A stretch of DNA of 64,000 nt, taken from contig CP134536.1 of NCBI GenBank assembly GCA_031826515.1, forward strand, positions 2,858,501-2,922,500, given 5' to 3'. Source of the stretch: Flavobacteriaceae bacterium HL-DH10. Its GTDB lineage: Bacteria; Bacteroidota; Bacteroidia; Flavobacteriales; Flavobacteriaceae. Positions 26,139 to 34,850 of the stretch are shown here, one piece after another; positions within the stretch are counted from its first letter, which is position 1; every line of letters begins with the position of its first letter. The translations under genes were made by a program, and so were the position numbers. Below the pieces are notes generated by a model. The model was not told the DNA's origin and did no database searches. It saw only the letters and a program-made list of their open reading frames with translations.

Positions 26139-26169
26139 AAAAAAAGCTTCCAAATAGGAAGCTTTTTTT
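26139..26169. terminator. Intrinsic terminator between yajC and cysK
   Basis: AAAAAAGCTTCC and GGAAGCTTTTTT form a stem of about 12 bp with an AAATA loop; usable in both directions between converging genes. Confidence 0.88.
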
Positions 26170-26181
26170 ATGGAATTATTT

Positions 26182-27096
26182 TTATGATAAAAGGCCTTCG
26201 ATAGAAAGGTAACGCTCTCCAGTATCATAATTCATTGTTAGTATAGTCGCTTCGCCATCATTTAAAGTTTGTAATTGTTTTCTAACGGCAGCTAAAGAGG
26301 CTCCAGTAGAAATACCAACTAGAATGCCTTCAGTGGTAGCAATGTTTTTAACTTCGGCAAATGCTTCTTCTTTAGTTATTCTAATAGCGCCATCAATTAT
26401 TTTAATATTGAAAACCTCAGGAATAAATCCAGGGCCAATACCTTGTAGTGGATGTGGTCCAGGTTCACCTCCAGAAATTATTGCAGAATCATCAGGTTCA
26501 ACAGCAAATACTTTTAAATCAGGGAATTTTTCTTTTAAAACGTCTGCCATACCAGTAATATGTCCACCTGTACCAACACCTGTAATTAAATAATCTATGC
26601 CTTCAGGAAAGTCCTTAATTATTTCTAAAGCAGTGGTTTTTCTGTGTATTTCTGGGTTTGCTGGGTTTGTAAATTGAGAAGGCATCCACGCATTTTTATT
26701 ATTTTCAACCATCTCGTTTGCTTTAGCAATTGTACCTCCTAAACCTAATTCTTTTGGAGTTAGTACAAGATTAGCACCATAAGCAGCCATGAGTGCGCGT
26801 CGTTCAACAGACATAGATTCTGGCATTACTAAAGTCAGTTTGTATCCTTTTACTGCGGCAACCATTGCTAGGCCAATCCCCGTATTTCCAGAGGTAGGCT
26901 CAATAATTTCTGTGTCTTTAGTTAAAATATTTCTTTTTTCTGCATCTTCAATCATTGATAACGCAATCCTGTCTTTAATGCTTCCTCCCGGATTTGATTT
27001 TTCAAGTTTCATCCAAACATTTGCATTTGGGAATAATTTACTTAATCGAACAACAGGTGTATTACCTATATCTTCTAAAATATTATGTATTTTCAT
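26182..27096 (-). CDS. cysK: Cysteine synthase (O-acetylserine sulfhydrylase)
   Basis: A 304-residue PLP enzyme. The PLP lysine is in [12 protein letters not shown] (about residue 44). The substrate loop TSGNTGIG (about 70) and GTGGHITG phosphate-binding loop (about 176) are intact. It makes cysteine from O-acetylserine and sulfide. CysK and CysM types cannot be separated firmly; the C terminus ([15 protein letters not shown]) looks like CysK. It lies 29 bp after a membrane-protein gene on the same strand. Confidence 0.92.
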   Translation of the reverse strand: MKIHNILEDIGNTPVVRLSKLFPNANVWMKLEKSNPGGSIKDRIALSMIEDAEKRNILTKDTEIIEPTSGNTGIGLAMVAAVKGYKLTLVMPESMSVERRALMAAYGANLVLTPKELGLGGTIAKANEMVENNKNAWMPSQFTNPANPEIHRKTTALEIIKDFPEGIDYLITGVGTGGHITGMADVLKEKFPDLKVFAVEPDDSAIISGGEPGPHPLQGIGPGFIPEVFNIKIIDGAIRITKEEAFAEVKNIATTEGILVGISTGASLAAVRKQLQTLNDGEATILTMNYDTGERYLSIEGLLS

Positions 27097-27125
27097 AGTG
27101 TTTTATGTATTTGTAAAAACAGGTG

Positions 27126-27749
27126 TTACGCTTTTTTCTGTTTATTAATTTCGTCTTGCAATTGGCGCCTAACCTTTTGCTCGCGTTCTAAGGCTATTTT
27201 GCGGTGCTCTTCAAATTCTTCTTCAATTTCTTCAAGTGAATTTTTAGCATCTTTAGTAATAGCATTACTATTTTTAAACTTATATATGAAGAAAAGTAGC
27301 ATCGCTAATAAGCCAGCAATAATAGACCACATAAGTACATTATAACCTGTTTTACTCATTTGAATACCAAATAAAGACATGTTGTTTTTTTCAGATTCTG
27401 TTTTATCTAAATCTGTTTGCGTATTTAATAGGTTAGATTTTAAATCTGTAATTTCTTTAGCTTGTTTTTTTACAACAACTTGTGTGTTAGCTAAGTCTTT
27501 ATATGCGGTTTTTAGGGAATCAATAGTATGGGCTCTTAAAGTAAGAAGCATATTAAGTTGTACAGCTTCATACATTTGACCATTTGTACCTCTGAAATTA
27601 CCTGACTTTTTAAGAACATATTCAAACTGACTATTAATGGTGCCACTGTTTATAGATAGGTTGTCTGCTTCTTCTGTTTTTGATTGTGAAAAGGATACTG
27701 ATGTGAATATAAAAAGAAAGGCTATAGTTAGGTGTTTAATAGATTTCAT
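27126..27749 (-). CDS. Hypothetical membrane protein with signal peptide and coiled coil
   Basis: The 207-residue protein has a signal peptide (LTIAFLFIFTSVSFS), an extracytoplasmic helical region ending in a coiled coil (about residues 80-125), one membrane helix (VLMWSIIAGLLAMLLFFIY, about 138-157) and a highly charged cytoplasmic tail (EEIEEEFEEHRKIALEREQK). No enzyme motif is visible. Similar flavobacterial proteins sometimes carry methyltransferase labels, which nothing here supports. It precedes cysK. Confidence 0.7.
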   Translation of the reverse strand: MKSIKHLTIAFLFIFTSVSFSQSKTEEADNLSINSGTINSQFEYVLKKSGNFRGTNGQMYEAVQLNMLLTLRAHTIDSLKTAYKDLANTQVVVKKQAKEITDLKSNLLNTQTDLDKTESEKNNMSLFGIQMSKTGYNVLMWSIIAGLLAMLLFFIYKFKNSNAITKDAKNSLEEIEEEFEEHRKIALEREQKVRRQLQDEINKQKKA

Positions 27750-27934
27750 TTAAGAAGGGTTTAAAATAGTTTTGTTTGGTTACTAAGTTATAAAATATTG
27801 TTTATTAAAACATAGCTTAATTAATAAAAAAAGCCTCACTTAGTAAGGCCAAATTATATACGAATAAAAAATAATTTTAGATTTTTAATTATTAATAAAA
27901 ATGTAAGGTCTCGTTTAAGAATATATTTTACAAG

Positions 27935-27975
27935 TTAAAACCCTCTTAAAAATAATTTTTAAGAGGGTTTTAAAA
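27935..27975. terminator. Intrinsic terminator downstream of the HtrA gene
   Basis: TTAAAACCCTCTTAAAAAT and its complement form a stem of up to 17 bp with a short AT loop and terminal T/A-tracts. It lies just past the 3' end of the protease gene. A weaker hairpin (GCCTCACTTAGTAAGGC) is at about 27831-27847. Confidence 0.82.
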
Positions 27976-27994
27976 ATGTGTAAATAAGTATTTA

Positions 27995-29398
27995 CTACCT
28001 AAAGTTATAGCGCTCTTTTTCTCCGTTAGAGTTTATAAGTTCAATTCTTAGAGGCTCGTGAGACGATTTGTTTTCTAAAGCTTCTTTTACGTCGTCAACA
28101 TTATTTATTTTAGTATTATTAATGGAAGTAATAATAGCACCTTCTTCTACACCATTGTTTTTCCAATAATCGGCATATTCTTCATTTAATTCAATTATTT
28201 TAACACCATTAGTCGCTTTTAGCTTTTTTAAATCTTGTTTTTTTGTGTTTTTAATTCTTCCAACTAAAGGCATGGTATAGGTTTCGTTTCTAGTTAAAGT
28301 AACCGCTAAAGTTTTTAGCGCACCATCTTTTGAAATAATTAAATTCACAATATCTCCAACACGTTTAGAGCCAATGTGTCCCGTTAAATCGGCGAACTTA
28401 GACACTTTAATGTTGTCTATTTCCTTAATAATATCGCCTTTTTCTATACCCGCTTTTTCAGCACCAGAGTCTTCAACTACACTGTCTACATAAATCCCTT
28501 CAGTATCATTAATACCTAATTTTTCAGCAAAGGCACTGTTTAAGGAACCGCCACTAATACCTAAGATACCATTTTGAACATTGCCATATTCCATAATATC
28601 TTCAATTACACGTCTAGCAATATTGCTTGGTACTGCAAAGGAATACCCTATGTAAGAACCCGTTTGCGATGAGATAGCTGTATTTATACCTACAAGTTCT
28701 CCTTTGGTATTTACAAGTGCACCACCAGAATTACCTGGATTTACAGCAGCATCTGTTTGTATAAAAGATTGTGAACTTGTACCTGATAAATCTCGTGCTT
28801 TAGCACTAATAATACCAGCGGTTACTGTTGAGGTTAAATTAAATGGATTCCCAACAGCTAATACCCATTCGCCAATTTTTGCTTGGTCAGAATCTGCAAA
28901 TGTTACATAAGGTAAATCTTCATCGGGTTCAATTTTCAATAAGGCAATGTCGGTTTTTGGGTCAGAACCTACAATTTCAGCTTTATAAGTCTTGTTATTA
29001 TTTAATGTAACAGACAATTCATCAGAATTATTAATCACATGATTATTAGTAATAATATACCCATTTGCATTGATTATAACCCCAGAACCTGTCCCCATTT
29101 GTGCGCGCTTTGGAGATCTTCCAGAAAATAAATCTTGGATAGTCATTTGTCCTGTACTAATAGATACATTTTTCACATGTACTACTGCATTTACTGCATT
29201 TTCAGCAGCCACTGTAAAATCTGGAGCTTCGTTAGTTGCTAATAAATTACTCACATTACTAGTAGGTAAAAAAGAAGGGGTAGAGTTTGTTGAACTAAGT
29301 GCAACGTCATGCTTTGGTTCTAAAAAAAGTTTATATGAACCTAAGGTTAAAACGCCTCCTAATGCGGATACTAATACTAATGATAAAATCTTCTTCAT
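27995..29398 (-). CDS. Do/HtrA-family periplasmic serine protease
   Basis: A 467-residue protein with an N-terminal signal anchor, a trypsin-like domain (about residues 80-270) and two PDZ domains (about 280-365 and 385-460). The triad is visible: His in ITNNHVI, Asp in KTDIALLKI, Ser in NPGNSGGALV. DegP/DegQ-type proteases degrade or refold damaged envelope proteins. It is divergent from dapF; a palindrome of about 22 bp lies 33 bp upstream of its start. Confidence 0.93.
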   Translation of the reverse strand: MKKILSLVLVSALGGVLTLGSYKLFLEPKHDVALSSTNSTPSFLPTSNVSNLLATNEAPDFTVAAENAVNAVVHVKNVSISTGQMTIQDLFSGRSPKRAQMGTGSGVIINANGYIITNNHVINNSDELSVTLNNNKTYKAEIVGSDPKTDIALLKIEPDEDLPYVTFADSDQAKIGEWVLAVGNPFNLTSTVTAGIISAKARDLSGTSSQSFIQTDAAVNPGNSGGALVNTKGELVGINTAISSQTGSYIGYSFAVPSNIARRVIEDIMEYGNVQNGILGISGGSLNSAFAEKLGINDTEGIYVDSVVEDSGAEKAGIEKGDIIKEIDNIKVSKFADLTGHIGSKRVGDIVNLIISKDGALKTLAVTLTRNETYTMPLVGRIKNTKKQDLKKLKATNGVKIIELNEEYADYWKNNGVEEGAIITSINNTKINNVDDVKEALENKSSHEPLRIELINSNGEKERYNFR

Positions 29399-29430
29399 AA
29401 TTTTTAATTTAATTTTATTTTAAAATAATT

Positions 29431-29452
29431 CCTCGAAAATATATTTCCGAGG
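29431..29452. promoter_or_regulatory. 22-bp near-palindrome upstream of the HtrA gene
   Basis: CCTCGAAAATATATTTCCGAGG is symmetric except for one base pair. It is 33-54 bp upstream of the protease ATG. It may be an operator or a leader hairpin. No T-run follows in either direction. Confidence 0.4.
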
Positions 29453-29466
29453 TTTCCTTTGAAATG

Positions 29467-29491
29467 GTCATTCCCGTGAAGGCGGGAATTT
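29467..29491. repeat. GTCATTCC-family hairpin, copy 3
   Basis: GTCATTCCCGTGAAGGCGGGAATTT pairs ATTCCCGT with GCGGGAAT (a G-T pair at the loop) around GAAG, in the htrA-dapF divergent gap. Confidence 0.62.
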
Positions 29492-29598
29492 ATTAACGAT
29501 TAAAATTAAATATTTATTGAGTTACAAATTAAGTTTTAACGATTTTTAACGTCAACTTTAACGAGTATTTAACAATCAAAAAAACGACTTATTATTTA

Positions 29599-29606
29599 TA
29601 TATTTG
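29599..29606 (+). promoter_or_regulatory. -7 promoter element for dapF
   Basis: TATATTTG fits TAnnTTTG and ends 9 nt before the dapF ATG at 29616, implying a very short leader. Confidence 0.5.
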
Positions 29607-29615
29607 TGCTTTATT

Positions 29616-30389
29616 ATGCAACAGACTTTTTATAAATACCAAGGAACAGGAAACGATTTTGTGATGATTGATAATCGTCAGCAAACGTTCAATAAAAAAG
29701 ACACGAAACACATCGCGTTTTTATGCGACAGACGTTTTGGAATAGGAGCAGATGGGCTTATTTTACTTGAAAATCATCCAGATTTAGATTTTAAAATGGT
29801 GTATTATAATGCCGATGGAAACGAAAGTACCATGTGTGGTAACGGTGGACGTTGTTTAGTTGCTTTTGCAAATTATTTAGGTGTTATAAAAGATAAAGCT
29901 GTTTTTGAAGCTATTGATGGATTGCATCATGCAACCATTGAAAATGATATAGTAAAACTACAAATGTTAGATGTTGATGCTATTGAGAAACATGAGAATT
30001 ATGTGTTTTTAAATACAGGATCTCCTCATCATGTCCAGTTTGAGGATTTTATTAATGATTTTGATATAAAAACAAAAGGTGCTGAAATTCGTTATGGCGA
30101 ACCATATAATGAAGCTGGTACTAATGTAAATTTTGTTAAAAAAATATCAAACGATACATTTAGAGTAAGAACTTACGAACGTGGCGTTGAGGATGAAACC
30201 TTATCTTGTGGTACAGGTGTAACAGCTGTAGCAATAGCAATGCATGTGCTTAAAGAGACTAATGAAAATTGCATCACTTTAAAGGTAGAAGGTGGTGAAT
30301 TAAAAGTATCTTTTGATGTGCAAGATGGTTCATACAAAAACGTTTGGTTAATGGGGCCTGCAAATTTTGTTTACAAAGGCACTATATGA
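29616..30389 (+). CDS. dapF: Diaminopimelate epimerase
   Basis: The start MQQTFYKYQGTGNDFV is chosen over an ATG 12 bp upstream because it matches the family N terminus and clears the -7 box. The two active-site cysteines are in ADGNESTMCGNGGRC and ETLSCGTGVTA. It converts LL- to meso-diaminopimelate for lysine and peptidoglycan. It starts a four-gene operon; its TGA overlaps the next ATG. dapA in this window (46137) acts earlier in the same pathway. Confidence 0.95.
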   Translation: MQQTFYKYQGTGNDFVMIDNRQQTFNKKDTKHIAFLCDRRFGIGADGLILLENHPDLDFKMVYYNADGNESTMCGNGGRCLVAFANYLGVIKDKAVFEAIDGLHHATIENDIVKLQMLDVDAIEKHENYVFLNTGSPHHVQFEDFINDFDIKTKGAEIRYGEPYNEAGTNVNFVKKISNDTFRVRTYERGVEDETLSCGTGVTAVAIAMHVLKETNENCITLKVEGGELKVSFDVQDGSYKNVWLMGPANFVYKGTI

Positions 30390-30910
30390 TTACTTTAAAA
30401 GGAGATAATGTCTATTTACGCGCTTTAGAACCTGAAGATTTAGAGTTTGTTCACACTATTGAAAACGACGAAACGGTTTGGGAAATAAGTAATACCATAA
30501 CGCCATATTCTAAATATTTAATAAAACAGTATTTAGAGCAAGCGCATAAAGATATTTTCGAGGTAAAACAATTAAGACTTGTAATTTCAAGTTATGAAGA
30601 GACTGCTTTGGGTATGATTGATTTATTCGATTTCGATTTTAAAAACGGTAGAGCAGGTATTGGTATTTTAGTAAAAGATGCTAGCGAAAGAGGCAAAGGT
30701 TATGGGAAAGAAGCTCTTAAGCTCTTAGTTGATTATAGTTTTACACATTTGTGTTTGCATCAACTTTACTGTAATATTTCGGAAGAAAACGAAACAAGTA
30801 TCAAACTTTTTTCCAATCAAGGTTTTAAAATGATAGGCCTTAAAAAGGATTGGAATCTGGTTAATGGTGCTTACAAAAACGAATATTTATTTCAGCTTAT
30901 TAATAATTAA
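30386..30910 (+). CDS. GNAT-family N-acetyltransferase (RimJ/RimL-like)
   Basis: The start MITLKGDNVYLRALEPEDL overlaps the dapF stop (ATGA) and fits the family; the longer frame from 30344 is spurious. 174 residues. The acetyl-CoA loop is in VKDASERGKGYGKEALKLL and the C-terminal motif is EENETSIKLFSNQGF. RimJ/RimL-type enzymes acetylate protein N-termini or other amines. The substrate is unknown; it is translationally coupled to dapF and directly precedes mltG. Confidence 0.88.
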   Translation: MITLKGDNVYLRALEPEDLEFVHTIENDETVWEISNTITPYSKYLIKQYLEQAHKDIFEVKQLRLVISSYEETALGMIDLFDFDFKNGRAGIGILVKDASERGKGYGKEALKLLVDYSFTHLCLHQLYCNISEENETSIKLFSNQGFKMIGLKKDWNLVNGAYKNEYLFQLINN

Positions 30911-31954
30911 ATGTATATAAAAAAAATACTTTTAGCCATTTTGGTTATCGGACTTATTGCTGCTGCTTTTTTTGCAAACTTCGTTTATAAAGCTATGTTA
31001 AAGCCTAATACAGCATTTAATAATGAAGAGGCCTATGTTTATATAGCTTCGAATGATACTTATGAAGATGTTCGTAATCAATTAGAACCATTGTTAAAAG
31101 ATATAGATACATTTGATGATATAGCTGAACAAAAAAAATATACGACTAATATAAGAGCAGGTAAATACGCTATTAAAAAAGGGATGAGTAATAATGATAT
31201 TATAAACTCTATTAGAAGTAATAACTTGCCAATAAAAGTATCTTTTAATAATCAAAGTACTTTAGAGAAATTAGCGGAAAGAATTTCAAAAGAAATTGAA
31301 GCTGATAGTATATCTCTTTTAAATGCTATGAAAGATGAAGCATTTTTAACTAAAAATAATTTTAATAAAGCAACTGCTCTAGGGATGTACTTACCTAACA
31401 GTTATGAGTTTTTCTGGAACACGTCTGCTGAAAAATTTAGAGCCAGAATGCTTAAAGAATACAAGCGTTTTTGGAATGAAAAAAGAATTGAAAAAGCACG
31501 TAATATAGGGTTGTCTGAAGATCAAGTGATTGCTTTAGCCTCTATAGTTTATGAAGAATCTAAAGAAGCAAGCGAGCAACCAAGAATTGCAGGTGTTTAT
31601 ATGAATAGGTTAAGAATTGGCATGCCGCTTCAAGCAGACCCAACACTTAAATTTGCAGCTTATCAGCTTCCTGAGTATCAAAATACGGTTATTAAACGTG
31701 TTTTAAATGTTCATAAAGATATAGAGTCACCTTATAATACGTATAAAAATCTTGGGTTACCTCCAGGGCTTATCGCTATGCCTGATATATCAGCCATTGA
31801 TGCGGTTTTAAGTTATGAAAAACATAAATACTTATATTTTGCGGCAGATGCAAAGCATTTTGGCTTTCATAAATTTGCTAAAACCTTAACTCAACATAAT
31901 GTGAATGCTAGAGCATATCAAAGATATTTATCGTCTCAAGGCATAAATAGGTAA
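30911..31954 (+). CDS. mltG: Endolytic murein transglycosylase MltG (YceG-like)
   Basis: A 347-residue protein with one N-terminal membrane helix (about residues 5-27), a LysM-like region and the YceG catalytic domain. The catalytic glutamate region is ALASIVYEESKEASEQPRIA, followed by GVYMNRLRIGMPLQADPTL and YNTYKNLGLPPGLI. It cleaves nascent glycan strands in the periplasm. It begins 1 bp after the GNAT stop and its stop overlaps the next ATG by 1 bp. Confidence 0.94.
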   Translation: MYIKKILLAILVIGLIAAAFFANFVYKAMLKPNTAFNNEEAYVYIASNDTYEDVRNQLEPLLKDIDTFDDIAEQKKYTTNIRAGKYAIKKGMSNNDIINSIRSNNLPIKVSFNNQSTLEKLAERISKEIEADSISLLNAMKDEAFLTKNNFNKATALGMYLPNSYEFFWNTSAEKFRARMLKEYKRFWNEKRIEKARNIGLSEDQVIALASIVYEESKEASEQPRIAGVYMNRLRIGMPLQADPTLKFAAYQLPEYQNTVIKRVLNVHKDIESPYNTYKNLGLPPGLIAMPDISAIDAVLSYEKHKYLYFAADAKHFGFHKFAKTLTQHNVNARAYQRYLSSQGINR

Positions 31955-32865
31955 TGCATATTTCAGCATTAAAATATTTATTTTTATTTACAGGAATACC
32001 CTTTTTTACTTTTTCACAGTCTGATATAGATGTTTTTTTAACGCCAAGTGATACTTTAAATGAACCAAGGAGAAATGCTATAATCATTTCTGAGGCTTCA
32101 ATAGCAGGAATTACATTACTAGGGTTAAATCAGCTTTGGTATGCAGATTATAGACAGTCTAAGTTTCATGTTATTAATGATAATAACGAATGGCTTCAAA
32201 TGGATAAGATGGGACATGTATTTACTTCCTATCAATTAGGGAAACATGGAGCTCAACTTTTAAATTGGAGTGGAGTCAGCAAAAAAAATCAATTAATTTA
32301 CGGGGCAACTTTAGGTTTTACATTTTTAACAGCTGTCGAGGTTTTAGATGGTTATTCAGAAGAATGGGGTTTTTCTTGGGGTGATGTTTTAGCAAATGCA
32401 TCGGGAACAGTTTTGTATATTGGACAAGAATTACTTTGGAAAAAGCAACGCATAGCGCTTAAGTTTTCATTTCATCAAACAAAGTACGCGTCTCAACGTC
32501 CAGATAAGTTGGGTAATGGATTTTTAGAAGAAGTTTTGAAAGATTATAATGGTCAAACCTATTGGCTTAGTGCAAATGTATATTCGTTTTTTAAGGAAAG
32601 CAAAGTGCCAAAATGGTTGAATGTTGCCGTAGGCTATGGAGCTGATGGCATGTTAAGCGGTGTTAAAGATATTGACAATCAGTTGTTAACAAATTTTGAT
32701 AGACAACGGCAATTCTATTTAAGTTTAGATGTAAATTTGACTGAAATTAAAACAAATTCGAAGTTGCTTAAAGGTTTTTTTGACATTTTTAATTCCATAA
32801 AATTACCTTTTCCAACGTTAGAATTTAATAAAAAAGGGTGTGTATTTCATCTATTCTACTATTAA
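31954..32865 (+). CDS. DUF2279 (YfiM-like) envelope protein
   Basis: A 303-residue protein with a signal peptide (YLFLFTGIPFFTFS). The DUF2279 core is visible: QMDKMGHVFTSYQLG, then VEVLDGYSEEWGFSWGDVLANASG. It resembles predicted lipoprotein/outer-membrane YfiM proteins, but no lipobox Cys is obvious. Function is unassigned. It is the last gene of the dapF operon (TAATG overlap with mltG). Confidence 0.82.
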   Translation: MHISALKYLFLFTGIPFFTFSQSDIDVFLTPSDTLNEPRRNAIIISEASIAGITLLGLNQLWYADYRQSKFHVINDNNEWLQMDKMGHVFTSYQLGKHGAQLLNWSGVSKKNQLIYGATLGFTFLTAVEVLDGYSEEWGFSWGDVLANASGTVLYIGQELLWKKQRIALKFSFHQTKYASQRPDKLGNGFLEEVLKDYNGQTYWLSANVYSFFKESKVPKWLNVAVGYGADGMLSGVKDIDNQLLTNFDRQRQFYLSLDVNLTEIKTNSKLLKGFFDIFNSIKLPFPTLEFNKKGCVFHLFYY

Positions 32866-32888
32866 AAAAAGTAGTTGAACGATTAATT

Positions 32889-32918
32889 TTGATATTATCA
32901 AAAAAAATTCTAATTTTG
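32889..32918 (+). promoter_or_regulatory. Promoter of the lysozyme-like gene (TTG-N19-TAATTTTG)
   Basis: TTG at 32889-32891 and TAATTTTG at 32911-32918 are 19 bp apart, the best -33/-7 match in the window for the Bacteroidota primary sigma factor. The ATG at 32977 leaves a leader of about 50 nt. Confidence 0.65.
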
Positions 32919-32976
32919 CACGCTCAAATTTTCAGGCATACTTTACTATGTAAGTAGGCTGAAGAAATTTAAATTT

Positions 32977-33636
32977 ATGAGAAAAAGTATTGCAAGTTAC
33001 TTAGCCCTAACACTTACAATATGTATTCTATTGTTTGTGTCGTTTTTATCAAATGAAACGATAGATCTAAGTAAGTACTCAACAAATGGCTTAGAGTTAC
33101 ATTATACTGTAAGTCAAGACGAGAGCATTAAAGGTAATGTTTTAGCGTCAAATGATGTGAACCAATCGTTTTCTCCTTATTTAGGAAAATGTTTTGTAGG
33201 TTTTAAAGAAGCTTTAGCTTTTAAAGAATCTGGTGGTAATTATTTCTCGGTTAATACTTTAGGGTATTTAGGGAAATACCAATTTGGTAAAGAAACTTTA
33301 AAAATGATAGGAATTAATAATCCTGGTCTTTTTTTGAAGAATCCAATACTTCAAGAAAAAGCATTTATTGCTAATGCTGCGCGTAATAAATGGATTTTAC
33401 GTAGAGATATTAAGAATTTTGTTGGTAGACGAATTAATGGCATTCTGGTAACGGAATCTGGTATTTTGGCAGCAGCACACTTGGCGGGTCCAGGGAGTGT
33501 AAAGAAATATTTAAGAAGTTATGGTTTAGATAATTTTGCAGATGGTTATGGTACAACAGTTCAGTATTATATGAAACGATTTTCTGGATATGATACCTCA
33601 TTTGTAAAGCCAAATAAATTAGCTAAAGCAATATAA
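32977..33636 (+). CDS. Lysozyme-like-fold envelope protein (putative murein hydrolase)
   Basis: A 219-residue protein with an N-terminal signal/anchor helix (ALTLTICILLFVSFL). The core resembles the lysozyme/transglycosylase fold: Glu in ALAFKESGGNYFSVN is the likely catalytic acid, then GYLGKYQFGKETLKMIG and AAAHLAGPGSVKKYL. It probably cuts or binds peptidoglycan. No LysM repeat is seen. It is a single gene with its own promoter, converging on the rsmI-like gene with a hairpin repeat between. Confidence 0.72.
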   Translation: MRKSIASYLALTLTICILLFVSFLSNETIDLSKYSTNGLELHYTVSQDESIKGNVLASNDVNQSFSPYLGKCFVGFKEALAFKESGGNYFSVNTLGYLGKYQFGKETLKMIGINNPGLFLKNPILQEKAFIANAARNKWILRRDIKNFVGRRINGILVTESGILAAAHLAGPGSVKKYLRSYGLDNFADGYGTTVQYYMKRFSGYDTSFVKPNKLAKAI

Positions 33637-33644
33637 TTGAAATT

Positions 33645-33669
33645 GTCATTCTCACGAAAGTGAGAATTT
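33645..33669. repeat. GTCATTCC-family hairpin, copy 4
   Basis: GTCATTCTCACGAAAGTGAGAATTT has a perfect 8-bp stem ATTCTCAC/GTGAGAAT around GAAA. Stem bases differ from the other copies but remain paired. It sits between two converging genes and could act as a weak terminator. Confidence 0.65.
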
Positions 33670-34384
33670 AACTTTTGTGAATAATAAATATGGTAGGTCT
33701 TTTATGAAGGTCTACCTTATTTTTTTTCCATGCATTTGCAGTTTGTGTTTTTATAAATTCTGTTGAAAGTGTTATGTCACATGCTACACATACTTCGGTG
33801 TTATTTTCAAGTATAGTTGACAGGTCTTCAATCATTTTATTGTTTCTGTAAGGTGTTTCAATAAAAATTTGTGATTGGTTGTGTTCAAAAGACAGGCGTT
33901 CTAATCGTTTTATTTCAGATTTTCTTTCGCCTTTATCAATAGGAAGGTAGCCGTTAAAAGCAAAGCTTTGTCCGTTCATTCCAGAACTCATAATAGCCAT
34001 TAGTATAGATGAAGGCCCAACTAATGGTGTAACTTTTATGTTTTTTTGATGTGCTAATTTTACAATATCTGCACCTGGATCTGCAACACCTGGGCATCCC
34101 GCTTCAGATAAAAGTCCGACATTAATACCGTTTAAACAAGGGTTTAAAAAGTTTGGTAATTCACTAGCTTCTGTAAATTTATTAAGAAGAAATATGTTTA
34201 AAGAAGGTTGTGATTTTTCTGGAGTAATCTTTTTTATGAATCGTCTAGCTGTTTTTTCGTTTTCTACTATAAAAGTATCAGTGTCTTCTATAACTTTTTT
34301 TACTAACAAAGGTAAAACATCCATAGGATCGTTTTCGCCAAGTGTTGTAGGTATTAAGTATAGTTGCCCTTTAGTTGAGTTCAT
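33668..34384 (-). CDS. SAM-dependent methyltransferase, RsmI-like (tetrapyrrole methylase fold)
   Basis: A 238-residue protein with the RsmI-type order: GQLYLIPTTLGENDP at the N terminus, VGLLSEAGCPGVADPGADIV (the SAM-site signature), PLVGPSSILMAIMSSG and QIFIETPYRN. RsmI 2'-O-methylates C1402 of 16S rRNA. This protein is shorter than typical RsmI (about 280 residues) and may be the flavobacterial paralogue; the exact target is uncertain. It overlaps the upstream phosphatase gene by 14 bp. Confidence 0.85.
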   Translation of the reverse strand: MNSTKGQLYLIPTTLGENDPMDVLPLLVKKVIEDTDTFIVENEKTARRFIKKITPEKSQPSLNIFLLNKFTEASELPNFLNPCLNGINVGLLSEAGCPGVADPGADIVKLAHQKNIKVTPLVGPSSILMAIMSSGMNGQSFAFNGYLPIDKGERKSEIKRLERLSFEHNQSQIFIETPYRNNKMIEDLSTILENNTEVCVACDITLSTEFIKTQTANAWKKNKVDLHKRPTIFIIHKS

Positions 34385-34838
34385 TTTGTTGATTTAAATC
34401 TTTGGCAATAATTTCGCAGGCTTCATCAAGCATTTTGTAAACGTTTTCAAAACCATCATTTCCACCATAATAAGGATCGGGAACATTATAATTTTGATTT
34501 GGATAGACTTCGTTTAAAATAAATTTGACTTTCTTAATATCAACTTCATTTCTAGCTAAATGAATAACATTATTATAGTTGGAGTCATCCATAACATAAA
34601 TAAAATCAAATACATCAAAATCTGAAACTTCAAATTGCCTTCCTCTTAAATTAGAAATGTCTAAACGGTACTTTTTGGCAACAGCAATAGATCGTTTGTC
34701 TGGAGGGTTTCCAGTGTGATAATTCGCAGTTCCAGCAGAATCTACTAAAAAGTCGCTTGAAAGTTTAGACTTTAATATACCTTCAGCTAGTGGAGAACGA
34801 CAAATGTTTCCCAAACAAACCATGAGGATTTTAGTCAT
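34371..34838 (-). CDS. Low-molecular-weight protein-tyrosine phosphatase
   Basis: A 155-residue enzyme with the P-loop CLGNICRSP (nucleophile Cys near residue 8, Arg near 14) and the general-acid Asp in VPDPYYGG. Length and fold are normal for cytoplasmic LMW phosphatases. It lies between dnaA and the rsmI-like gene; a target is not predictable. Confidence 0.94.
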   Translation of the reverse strand: MTKILMVCLGNICRSPLAEGILKSKLSSDFLVDSAGTANYHTGNPPDKRSIAVAKKYRLDISNLRGRQFEVSDFDVFDFIYVMDDSNYNNVIHLARNEVDIKKVKFILNEVYPNQNYNVPDPYYGGNDGFENVYKMLDEACEIIAKDLNQQNELN

Positions 34839-34850
34839 TGTAATTAAGTT

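Noticed and set aside
29070-29423. 117-codon ORF antisense to the HtrA gene
   Set aside because: Shadow of the strongly supported protease frame.
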